DNA of 6,144 nt from UBA3818 sp051881895 (lineage in GTDB: Bacteria; Bacillota; Clostridia; Oscillospirales; Ruminococcaceae). Below, piece after piece: positions 1 through 5,188 of this stretch. The stretch covers positions 1 through 6,144 of the forward strand of contig JBJEQT010000178.1 in the NCBI GenBank assembly GCA_051881895.1, read 5' to 3'. Each line of letters starts with the position of its first letter. The stretch's first letter is position 1. The notes beneath the pieces were generated by a model. That model made no database searches. It worked only from the letters and a program-made list of their open reading frames with translations, and had not been told where the DNA came from. A program made the translations under genes and the position numbers.

Positions 1-18
1 CTTTCCCTGTCAAAGGTT

Positions 19-1014
19 TTACTCTTCTTTCTCATAATATTTTCGGACGTTGCAAAGCTGCTCTTTCATACCCCGCACCGCCTTTTCCGGAGAAAGGATG
101 CGAGCCCCTTCTCCCAGTGCAAAGACCCATCCGTAAAACTGCGGGCTCAAAGCCACCTTGGTGTAAATTTCAAAAAATCCGTCCGGCTTGGGGAATACCG
201 AAACATCCTTTCCGAACCGGTCCATCACCACTCCGATCAGCTGATTTTCAAAGCGAAGGCGAACCATCTCTTCCTCTCCGCCGAACATGGAAAATACCTT
301 TCGGGAATAAACAGCGAGATCCAGCTTTCGAAACTGCTCGTTTCCCTCCCGGGGAAGATCCAGGATCTGTATCTCGGTCATCTTATCCACCCGGTAGTGC
401 TTTAAAATACCGGCCTGCGTATCAAAACCCAGCATATAATAGTTTTCATCATCCCACGCCAACGCGAAAGGACTGATCCGGTATTGTGCCCCGTCATGCC
501 GGAAGCGCCGTTTTTTCTCCACGGTATATTCAAAATAGCGAAACCCAATTTGCCGGTTTTGTCCAATGGCCGCATGGATCTGGTCCACGTTGTAATATAC
601 GCTCTCATTCATCGCCTTGATCCGGCCTGCAACGAATACCTGCCGCTGCAGCTGTCTGGCCTGGTGAACGCTGGTGAGGCTTTCCAGTTTTTTGATCAAT
701 TCCATCGATTTTTTGCTGGTGATGAATTTAGACGCCTGCACACTGTCGACCAGCAGCTTCAGTTCCGCCAGCTGAAAAGTCCGATTCGGCACATGATAGC
801 CGCCCTCTTTTCCTTTTACAAACTCTACATCTACGCCAAATTGGCGAAGTTGCTCCAGATCGTCGTACAGGCTTTTCCGTTCCGCTTCGATTCCCTGCTG
901 CGCCAAAAGCGCAGTCAGCTGCGAAAGGCTGAGGAAGTGATCCTCATCTGTCTGCTCCAGCAAAATCTGCATCAGGTATAGGATTTTTCTTTTCTGATTG
1001 GTGGATTTCGGCAT
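19..1014 (-). CDS. WYL-domain helix-turn-helix transcriptional regulator
   Basis: Predicted cytoplasmic DNA-binding regulator of 331 residues. An N-terminal winged helix-turn-helix lies at about residues 8-75, with the recognition part near EAERKSLYDDLEQL, followed by the wing GKEGGYHV. A linker leads to a WYL domain at about 135-215, recognisable from ISPFALAWDDENYYMLGFD and the typical HYRVDKM at 206-212. A C-terminal WCX-like extension follows to the end. Length and order match ordinary WYL regulators of Clostridia. WYL domains are known as ligand- or nucleic-acid-sensing modules that modulate the attached HTH; the target here is unknown. The open frame extends to an ATG at 1044, but that codon lies upstream of the predicted -10 at 1035-1040. 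I chose the ATG at 1014, which is preceded by AGGGGG seven bases upstream. The gene seems monocistronic, separated from spo0A by a terminator. The next gene downstream lies outside the window. Confidence 0.9.
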   Translation of the reverse strand: MPKSTNQKRKILYLMQILLEQTDEDHFLSLSQLTALLAQQGIEAERKSLYDDLEQLRQFGVDVEFVKGKEGGYHVPNRTFQLAELKLLVDSVQASKFITSKKSMELIKKLESLTSVHQARQLQRQVFVAGRIKAMNESVYYNVDQIHAAIGQNRQIGFRYFEYTVEKKRRFRHDGAQYRISPFALAWDDENYYMLGFDTQAGILKHYRVDKMTEIQILDLPREGNEQFRKLDLAVYSRKVFSMFGGEEEMVRLRFENQLIGVVMDRFGKDVSVFPKPDGFFEIYTKVALSPQFYGWVFALGEGARILSPEKAVRGMKEQLCNVRKYYEKEE

Positions 1015-1034
1015 GGTTGTTCCCCCTTTTTTTG

Positions 1035-1063
1035 ATTGTATCAAATCCGCCTGCCCGATGCAA
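1035..1063 (-). promoter_or_regulatory. SigA-type extended -10 promoter for the WYL regulator gene
   Basis: Reading on the minus strand there is TTGCAT (1058-1063), a 17-base spacer and TACAAT (1035-1040), with TG one base before the -10, making an extended -10. The -35 is weak, matching TTGACA at three of six positions. Transcription would begin near 1028, giving a leader of about 14 bases before the ATG at 1014. This placement excludes the upstream in-frame ATG at 1044 as the start codon. Confidence 0.6.
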
Positions 1064-1075
1064 TCTAAAGCGGTA

Positions 1076-1115
1076 AAAATCCCCGTACGGGCAATAAAGC
1101 CTATACGGGGATTTT
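1076..1115 (-). terminator. Intrinsic terminator downstream of spo0A, possibly bidirectional
   Basis: A perfect 12-bp stem pairs 1076-1087 (AAAATCCCCGTA) with 1104-1115. A further GGGC/GCCT helix inside it closes on an AATAAA loop. On the minus strand the stem ends in a run of five T before ACC, as expected for a terminator of the spo0A transcript. Because the stem begins and ends in A/T runs it could also stop plus-strand transcription, though no plus-strand gene precedes it here. Confidence 0.8.
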
Positions 1116-1151
1116 CTGCTTTACAAGCGCCGCGCGCCTGTGGGGGTTATT

Positions 1152-1182
1152 CCGACCGAAACCGTTATGGTTTTGATGTCGG
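1152..1182 (-). other. Secondary hairpin in the spo0A 3' untranslated region
   Basis: CCGAC (1152-1156) pairs with GTCGG (1178-1182). Inside it AAACC (1159-1163) pairs with GGTTT (1169-1173) around a GTTAT loop. It lies between the spo0A stop and the main terminator and has no T-run on its 3' side in the minus orientation, so it is more likely an RNA-stabilising structure than a terminator. Its function is not determined. Confidence 0.35.
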
Positions 1183-1211
1183 GAAAAAAGCGGCCGGTGC
1201 TTCAGAGTTTT

Positions 1212-1997
1212 TTATGACACCTTGATCGTCAATCGGAGTTTGTCGCTGAGCATGGCGATGAATTCCGAATTGGTGGGCTTGCCGCGGGAATTGTGAATCG
1301 TATACCCAAAATAAGCGTTCAATGTATCCACGTCTCCCCGATCCCACGCCACCTCAATGGCATGGCGGATGGCCCGCTCCACACGGGAGGGCGTTGTCGC
1401 GAACTTTTTGGCTACTGTCGGATACAGAACCTTTGTCACTGCATTCATTACCTCCGGGTCTTCCACCGACAGTAAAATGGCTTCCCGCAAATAATGATAC
1501 CCTTTGATATGGGCCGGCACACCGATTTGATGGATCATCTCTGTGACCATCAGCTCCATATCCTGCCCGCCGGTTCCAAAAGATACTGTCTTCACATTCT
1601 TTCCGCCTCTCTGCTCATCGCTGCCCATCAGCTGAACAATCCGCTCCGCCAGTACTTCCGGATCAAAAGGCTTCAGAAAATAGTACCGCGCCCCGGACTG
1701 CATGACCTCGTTCTGAAGCAGGACATTGTCAAAGCCTGACAGGACCATAAACTGCGGCTGCGGCAGATTTTCTTCTTCCCGCACTCTTTTCATCACGCCG
1801 ATGGCATCGCTGTGCGGCATAAACACGTCGCACAAAACGGCTTGCGGCTTTTGCGCAACAATCGCCTCATACAGCGCTTCTCCGTCTTTCGGCACCAATA
1901 CCGCTTCTACGCCAAAGCTTTTCAGCAAGCTGGCGCAAGGAACGGCAAATTCCCGGCTTTCATCTGCAATTATGACCTTTCTTGTAGTTCCTTCCAT
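1212..1997 (-). CDS. spo0A: Stage 0 sporulation protein A (Spo0A), master sporulation response regulator
   Basis: A 261-residue response regulator. When phosphorylated, Spo0A binds 0A boxes to switch on sporulation and repress growth-phase genes. The receiver domain covers about residues 5-125. Its acidic pair is D12-E13 (usually DD), the phosphoacceptor is D57 in LCDVFMPHSD, the switch residue is S87 (often T) and the conserved lysine is K109 in FLKPFD. A linker of only about 20 residues leads to the Spo0A C-terminal domain (about 148-261). That domain carries the nearly invariant IHQIGVPAHIKGYHYLREAI, the DNA-recognition segment SRVERAIRHAIEVAWDRG and the KPTNSEFIAMLSDKLRL tail. Together these leave little doubt about identity. 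The start ATG at 1997 has GGAGG ten bases upstream. Upstream lie a SigA-like promoter and a pair of 0A boxes, consistent with autoregulation. spoIVB, often adjacent in other firmicutes, is not next to it here. Confidence 0.97.
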   Translation of the reverse strand: MEGTTRKVIIADESREFAVPCASLLKSFGVEAVLVPKDGEALYEAIVAQKPQAVLCDVFMPHSDAIGVMKRVREEENLPQPQFMVLSGFDNVLLQNEVMQSGARYYFLKPFDPEVLAERIVQLMGSDEQRGGKNVKTVSFGTGGQDMELMVTEMIHQIGVPAHIKGYHYLREAILLSVEDPEVMNAVTKVLYPTVAKKFATTPSRVERAIRHAIEVAWDRGDVDTLNAYFGYTIHNSRGKPTNSEFIAMLSDKLRLTIKVS

Positions 1998-2047
1998 GTC
2001 GATGATTCCTCCAAAAGCGTTTTTCCCGCAACATTTTGTCTATCCAA

Positions 2048-2077
2048 ATACTACCATGTTTTCCCCTTATCTGGCAA
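2048..2077 (-). promoter_or_regulatory. Probable SigA promoter of spo0A
   Basis: On the minus strand TTGCCA (2072-2077) is followed after 18 bases by TAGTAT (2048-2053), with TG one base upstream of the -10 (extended -10). The start point would be near 2041, giving a leader of about 43 bases that includes the GGAGG ribosome binding site. This is the best vegetative-type promoter in the spo0A upstream region. Confidence 0.55.
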
Positions 2078-2170
2078 TGAATGGACTGCATGAACTTTTG
2101 CAAAGAAGTTTGTGCGCTATTTTTGCCGCTTTGACGCCGCATTTTGGCTATTTCCGAACTCTTTTGTACC

Positions 2171-2205
2171 ATTTCGACATTCCTTTCCTGTCCGGATGTC
2201 GAAAT
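2171..2205 (-). promoter_or_regulatory. Inverted pair of Spo0A-binding (0A) boxes upstream of spo0A
   Basis: ATTTCGACAT (2171-2180) and ATGTCGAAAT (2196-2205) form a perfect 10-bp inverted repeat separated by 15 bases. Each arm contains the exact 0A-box core TGTCGAA or its complement TTCGACA (2173-2179 and 2197-2203). A third, 6/7 match, TGTCGAC, lies at 2231-2237. They sit roughly 135-160 bases upstream of the predicted SigA start. Positive or negative autoregulation by phosphorylated Spo0A is the natural reading. The binding consensus is established knowledge; occupancy here is inferred. Confidence 0.65.
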
Positions 2206-2365
2206 GAGAAGAAACTTTCGATCAAATCTTTGTCGACTGCAAATTTCTACAAGATTAATTCGTTTTTTCTCCGCACCCTTTTCTAAAAAATTTTTCTTTT
2301 ATGAAAACCGTGTCTTTTTCGATCTCTTTTGCTTTTTCGGTTTAAAAGCAAATGGTTTTCCAAAA

Positions 2366-2394
2366 GAAAAAGCAGGGAAGCACCCTGCTTTTTC
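2366..2394 (-). terminator. Intrinsic terminator for the yitT-like gene, bidirectional in form
   Basis: A perfect 12-bp stem pairs GAAAAAGCAGGG (2366-2377) with its complement at 2383-2394 around the loop AAGCA. Both strands end the stem in five T. On the minus strand it would end transcripts from the yitT-like gene, about 230 bases after that gene's stop, leaving an unusually long 3' untranslated region. No plus-strand gene precedes it. Confidence 0.75.
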
Positions 2395-2624
2395 GCACCG
2401 AATCCATTTGATTGATTTGTACCGGCGGCATTTTGCCGCCAGCCACACAGCCATCGGCATACCCAATAGGCATCCGCCCAATAGCAGCCAATTTTCTGCC
2501 GGGATGGCCGTTTCTTCTATCCCATTCTCCGGGGCGGCGGGCAATTTGGAATCCGCCTGTTTCCTTTTTCCAGGCGCCCCGCTGCGGCGTTACACCATCG
2601 GGAGGCTCTTCCATCTATCCCCCA

Positions 2625-3293
2625 TCATCCGGCATCGCCGACCGCCTCCTCCTGCCCCTTTTCGCTGCCCAGACTTTGAATCCAGTCGATCAGCAGAGAA
2701 GAAACCGTTACCGTCACCAGCGAGTAAACGATGCGCCGGAACGGGATATAGCTCAGGGAAAGCAGCAGCACCGACAGATCGGTCACCAAATAAGCCCTCG
2801 ATAGCCGGCACCGGCTCAATTTGGAAATCACCAGCGCCAGCGCGTCGTCGCCGCCGCTGGAGCCGCCCTGGCGGACCACCAGCCCCACGCCGACCCCTAC
2901 AAAAGCGCCGCCCAGCAAAGCCGCCGACAGCGGATGAGCCGAAAGATCCGGCAAAACCGGCGGGAACTGCTCCCACAGCCGGAAAAAGGCGGACATTCCC
3001 AGAGAGGACACCGCCGAGAGCTTGATGAAATCCCAGCCCAAAAAGCGCAGTCCCAACAGGTAGCAGGTAATATCCAAAACGGGCGTCATCAGCCAGGGAG
3101 GGAGCGAAAGCTGGTGATCCAGCAAAAGCACCATGCCCAGAACTCCTCCTTCGGTGATACCCACCCTCCGGTGGATGTTATGCATGCCGAACGAAAGGAT
3201 TGCCGTTCCCAATAAAAGCAGCGCCAGCCGCTTGGGCGGAAGCCAGGTCTGTGTCCGTTCGGCCCAGTGTTTTATTCGATTGCGAAAACTCAT
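2625..3293 (-). CDS. YitT-family (DUF161-like) multi-pass membrane protein
   Basis: A 222-residue polytopic inner-membrane protein. Hydrophobic segments lie at about 23-40, 50-62, 67-87, 90-107, 121-140, 167-183 and 188-205. Family-like features are the GITEGGVLGMVLLLDHQL stretch (45-62), the LGLRFLGWDF turn (81-89), and the Gly-rich helix running into RQGGSSGGDDALALVISK (141-158). These match the YitT_membrane family, whose biochemical function is not established. The C-terminal cytosolic DUF2179 domain found in many YitT proteins is absent, so this is the short form. The frame is open to an ATG at 3350, but that codon coincides with the predicted transcription start. The ATG at 3293, with AAGGAG eleven bases upstream, is preferred. 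The gene is transcribed divergently from a MerR-family regulator and shares a palindromic operator with it, so induction by that regulator is likely. A role in export or stress response is only inference. Confidence 0.82.
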   Translation of the reverse strand: MSFRNRIKHWAERTQTWLPPKRLALLLLGTAILSFGMHNIHRRVGITEGGVLGMVLLLDHQLSLPPWLMTPVLDITCYLLGLRFLGWDFIKLSAVSSLGMSAFFRLWEQFPPVLPDLSAHPLSAALLGGAFVGVGVGLVVRQGGSSGGDDALALVISKLSRCRLSRAYLVTDLSVLLLSLSYIPFRRIVYSLVTVTVSSLLIDWIQSLGSEKGQEEAVGDAG

Positions 3294-3348
3294 TTTTTGA
3301 AATGCTCCTTGTCCTGCCTTGTGCAAAATAAAATCGGGGTCGTGCCCC

Positions 3349-3377
3349 ATGACATTTAGTATAAAGGTTGGTATAAT
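3349..3377 (+). promoter_or_regulatory. SigA promoter of the MerR-family regulator gene
   Basis: ATGACA (3349-3354, five of six matches to consensus) is followed after exactly 17 bases by a perfect TATAAT (3372-3377). Transcription would start near 3384, giving a leader of about 74 bases. The -10 lies inside the palindromic operator, so the regulator probably represses its own synthesis. The promoter overlaps the opposing MerR-type promoter almost completely. Confidence 0.7.
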
Positions 3378-3388
3378 ACCAATGTCAA
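3358..3388 (-). promoter_or_regulatory. MerR-type promoter with 19-bp spacer for the yitT-like gene
   Basis: On the minus strand a perfect -35 TTGACA (3383-3388) and a -10 TATACT (3358-3363) are separated by 19 bases, too long for efficient unaided SigA use. The spacer contains a 15-bp palindrome abutting the -35. A 19-bp spacer holding a dyad is the hallmark of promoters activated by MerR-family proteins, which twist the DNA to realign the two hexamers. The regulator gene lies immediately divergent. Transcription would begin near 3351, leaving a leader of about 57 bases. Confidence 0.8.
3368..3382. promoter_or_regulatory. Palindromic operator, probable MerR-family binding site
   Basis: TTGGTATAATACCAA is a dyad with perfect 7-bp arms (3368-3374 and 3376-3382) around a single central base. 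It lies in the 19-bp spacer of the minus-strand promoter and also covers the TATAAT of the plus-strand promoter. One site could therefore activate the membrane protein gene and repress the regulator gene. Size and placement fit a MerR/BmrR-type dimer site; binding is inferred. Confidence 0.75.
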
Positions 3389-3402
3389 GAGCCTTTGGAA
3401 AC

Positions 3403-3422
3403 CGGTACTTTTACCGTTTTTT
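3403..3422 (+). promoter_or_regulatory. Small hairpin plus T-run in the regulator gene leader
   Basis: CGGTA (3403-3407) pairs with TACCG (3412-3416) around a CTTT loop and is followed directly by six T (3417-3422). This has the form of a weak intrinsic terminator inside the 5' leader of the MerR-family gene, 36 bases before its start. The stem is only 5 bp. It could reduce read-through or be fortuitous. Confidence 0.3.
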
Positions 3423-3457
3423 GTGCGCCGGAAAAATTTTTCAAAATGGAGGATGCA

Positions 3458-4264
3458 ATGAAAAACGAATACAAGATCAAGGAGTTGGCGCAGCTGTACG
3501 GTGTCGGCACCGATACGCTTCGCTATTACGAACGGCTTGGCCTGATACGGCCGCGCCGCGGTGAAAACGGCTACCGGCTTTACAGCCTGCAGGATATTTA
3601 CCGGCTGACGATCATCCGGGATCTGCGGCAGCTGGGCTTTTCCACCGATCGAATCAGCGCCTATCTGGATGATTTGAATATCAACAACACCCAAGCCCTC
3701 CTCACAGAAGAGCAGCAGCTGATCCGGCAAAAGATCCGGCAGCTGCGCCAGATCGACAGGGCCATTTCCGAACGGCAAAAACATCTGGAACAGTATGCCG
3801 CCCTGCCCGGTGGGCAAATAACCATCCGCTCCATCGCCGACCGGCCCTGTCTGCTGTTCAACACGGACATCTCCCGGGACGAAGAGGTGGATTTTGCCAT
3901 CAAAAAGCTGCATAACCGCCATGAAGATACCATCCGGGATCTGGGCGGGCAGGCAATCGGTGCCGGGATGTGCCTGGATGAGGTGCGCGCTGGCCGGTTT
4001 GGGCATTATCATTCGGTTTTCTTCCTGTTGGAGCCAAACGCGAAAGAATACGATCTTCTGCTGCCCGGCGGAAAATATGCCTGCCTGGTTTACACCGGAA
4101 GCTACCGCTCCGCACCATCGTACACGCAGCGGCTGCTTTGTGAAATCAACGCCCAAAAGCTGCATGCGGTGGGAGACCTGCTGGAACTATATCACATCGA
4201 CAACCGCTACACCGGGAAGGAGGAAGAATTCGTTACCGAACTGCAAATCCGGATAGAAGGTTAG
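3458..4264 (+). CDS. MerR-family transcriptional regulator with GyrI-like effector-binding domain (BmrR-like)
   Basis: A 268-residue cytoplasmic regulator. Residues 5-73 form the MerR winged helix-turn-helix, with YKIKELAQLYGVGTDTLRYYERLGLI, the wing motif NGYRLYS (37-43) and the second helix pair DLRQLGFSTDRI. A long, Glu/Gln/Arg-rich dimerisation helix spans about 80-115. The C-terminal domain (about 120-268) resembles the GyrI-like/BmrR ligand-binding fold, with LPGGKYACLVYTGSY (202-216) and a closing EEEFVTELQIRI. BmrR-type proteins bind bulky cationic drugs there and activate exporter genes; the actual ligand here is unknown. The frame is open from a TTG at 3395, but the ATG at 3458 is preceded by GGAGG five bases upstream and begins the conserved domain. 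The gene is divergent from the yitT-like gene with a shared operator, and is followed at once by a terminator, so it is monocistronic. Confidence 0.92.
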   Translation: MKNEYKIKELAQLYGVGTDTLRYYERLGLIRPRRGENGYRLYSLQDIYRLTIIRDLRQLGFSTDRISAYLDDLNINNTQALLTEEQQLIRQKIRQLRQIDRAISERQKHLEQYAALPGGQITIRSIADRPCLLFNTDISRDEEVDFAIKKLHNRHEDTIRDLGGQAIGAGMCLDEVRAGRFGHYHSVFFLLEPNAKEYDLLLPGGKYACLVYTGSYRSAPSYTQRLLCEINAQKLHAVGDLLELYHIDNRYTGKEEEFVTELQIRIEG

Positions 4265-4305
4265 AAAAAGCAGCGTACCCTGTCATTCAGGGGCACTGCT
4301 TTTTT
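4265..4305 (+). terminator. Intrinsic terminator of the MerR-family regulator gene
   Basis: AAAAAGCAG (4265-4273) pairs with CTGCTTTTT (4296-4304). An inner CCCTG/CAGGG helix (4278-4282 with 4288-4292) closes a TCATT loop, and the run of six T ends at 4305. It begins at the base immediately after the stop codon, so the gene and its terminator are tightly packed. Confidence 0.85.
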
Positions 4306-4370
4306 CTTGATACGAAAAAAGATGGGATTCCTGTTTTCTGAAATCCCGCTGCATTTCAAACATTTCTTCG

Positions 4371-4386
4371 TAAAATTTAAATTTTA
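4371..4386. repeat. 16-bp perfect AT-only palindrome upstream of the LytTR gene
   Basis: TAAAATTTAAATTTTA is self-complementary throughout. It lies about 65 bases upstream of the likely -10 of the LytTR regulator gene, in a very AT-rich stretch (about 4365-4470). It could be an operator or part of an UP-like element, but AT-rich DNA gives such palindromes easily. Confidence 0.35.
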
Positions 4387-4424
4387 ATAAATTTTCTATT
4401 TTGAAACCAATTTATCTATATTTC

Positions 4425-4456
4425 TTCACATACTTTTCAAAATCCTATGCTACAAT
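4425..4456 (+). promoter_or_regulatory. Extended -10 promoter of the LytTR response regulator gene
   Basis: TACAAT (4451-4456) is preceded by TG one base upstream, giving an extended -10. The nearest -35-like hexamer is TTCACA (4425-4430), 20 bases away, longer than optimal, so the extended -10 or an activator may be important. Transcription would start near 4463, leaving a leader of about 27 bases that contains the GAGGAG ribosome binding site. Confidence 0.5.
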
Positions 4457-4489
4457 ACAAAAAATGGGAATTAATAGAGGAGATTGCGT

Positions 4490-5188
4490 ATGCTGTCCGT
4501 TATCATTTGTGAGAAAGAACCGGCCCAAACGACCCTTTTGGCGAAATTGGTACAGCTATGGGCGGATCAGCGCGCGCTCTCGGTTCAAGTTCTATCCTAT
4601 CCCAACGTGGAAAACTTCCTCGCTGCCTGCGCGAAACAACCTTTTGGAGATATCCTTCTGCTGGATATCCGCCTGGCCCGAACAAACAATATCGAATTGG
4701 CCCGAAAAATTCGGGAAAATAACCGCCAGGTGCAAATCATCCTGTCCGCTGAACGGCCCGGTCCCACCGATGCGGGGGACGGTGTGGGCGCATTGTACTA
4801 CCTGATCCGGCCGATTCAGGATATCAAGTTGTTCCAGTTATTGGACCGGATCGCCTTGAATTTGCATCGAACGCTCAAGGCTGTGCTTCTGCCGCTGAAC
4901 GGCCGGCCGGTTCGGATTCCAACGGCGGATATTTTATATGCGGAAGCTTGTTCCCACAACGTTCGTCTGCATTTGTCCCACGGGGAGGAATCGATGAGGA
5001 TGCGGATGTCGGATCTGGAAGAGCTGTTGGACGGAGGTTTTTACCGGTGCCATCGGTCTTATATCGTATCGTTGGAGCATATCGGGCAGTTGTCCCGGAC
5101 TGCCGTGTTATTGGATAACGGACAGCAGATCCCACTTGCCCGCGGCGCTTACGACGGGCTCAAGCAAGCGATTACACAAGCGCAATAG
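4490..5188 (+). CDS. LytTR-family response regulator with atypical receiver domain
   Basis: A 232-residue regulator of the AgrA/LytR layout. The N-terminal receiver spans about 2-125 and the LytTR DNA-binding domain about 132-230, recognisable from RIPTADILYAEACSHNVRLH and GGFYRCHRSYIVSLEHI. The likely phosphoacceptor D59 is kept in ILLLDIRLAR. However, the acidic motif usually written CDDE reads CEKE at 7-10, S86 occupies the switch position, and the normally invariant lysine before proline is arginine (IRP, R107). Phosphorylation may be altered or dispensable. The start is the ATG at 4490, with GAGGAG seven bases upstream; an in-frame TTG two codons earlier is less likely. No partner histidine kinase or signal peptide gene is visible in the window. 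The gene has its own promoter and terminator, so it appears to stand alone. Confidence 0.9.
   Translation: MLSVIICEKEPAQTTLLAKLVQLWADQRALSVQVLSYPNVENFLAACAKQPFGDILLLDIRLARTNNIELARKIRENNRQVQIILSAERPGPTDAGDGVGALYYLIRPIQDIKLFQLLDRIALNLHRTLKAVLLPLNGRPVRIPTADILYAEACSHNVRLHLSHGEESMRMRMSDLEELLDGGFYRCHRSYIVSLEHIGQLSRTAVLLDNGQQIPLARGAYDGLKQAITQAQ

Larger units (their letters stand above)
1998..2624. other. 627-base intergenic stretch between spo0A and the yitT-like gene
   Basis: No convincing gene was found on either strand. The spo0A-proximal part (1998-2240) holds the ribosome binding site, the SigA promoter and the 0A boxes. The middle (2240-2365) is T-rich on the plus strand and contains a hairpin pairing 2328-2336 with 2344-2352. 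Next comes the terminator at 2366-2394, then a GC-rich hairpin at 2424-2440 (GGCGGCA, loop TTT, TGCCGCC). From 2395 to 2624 the DNA is GC-richer, like coding sequence. One minus-strand frame (TTG at 2544 to 2299) encodes a hydrophobic segment, WLLLGGCLLGMPMAVWLAA, flanked by acidic and basic residues. It runs through the terminator, so it is at best a small or decayed gene. Confidence 0.5.

Noticed and set aside
484..981. Plus-strand open frame of 165 codons within the WYL regulator gene.
   Set aside because: It is antisense to a clear WYL-domain protein, has no plausible promoter or ribosome binding site, and its peptide is not domain-like.
1960..2172. Minus-strand 70-codon frame overlapping the spo0A start and leader.
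   Set aside because: It overlaps the SigA promoter and the first codons of spo0A in another frame and lacks a ribosome binding site; its peptide is rich in basic residues and not recognisable.
2144..3025. Long plus-strand open frame of 293 codons across the spo0A upstream region and the yitT-like gene.
   Set aside because: Its protein is Pro/Arg-rich and low-complexity in the part antisense to the membrane protein gene. It has no ribosome binding site and crosses the terminator hairpin at 2366-2394. It is a shadow of the GC-rich minus-strand gene.
3356..4165. Minus-strand open frame of 269 codons opposite the MerR-family gene.
   Set aside because: It is fully antisense to a confidently assigned gene, matches no family I recognise, and would run through the shared divergent promoter region.
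4324..4347. GGGATT/AATCCC hairpin between the MerR-family terminator and the LytTR promoter.
   Set aside because: The stem is only 6 bp with a 12-base loop and no T-run, and a much stronger terminator lies just upstream.
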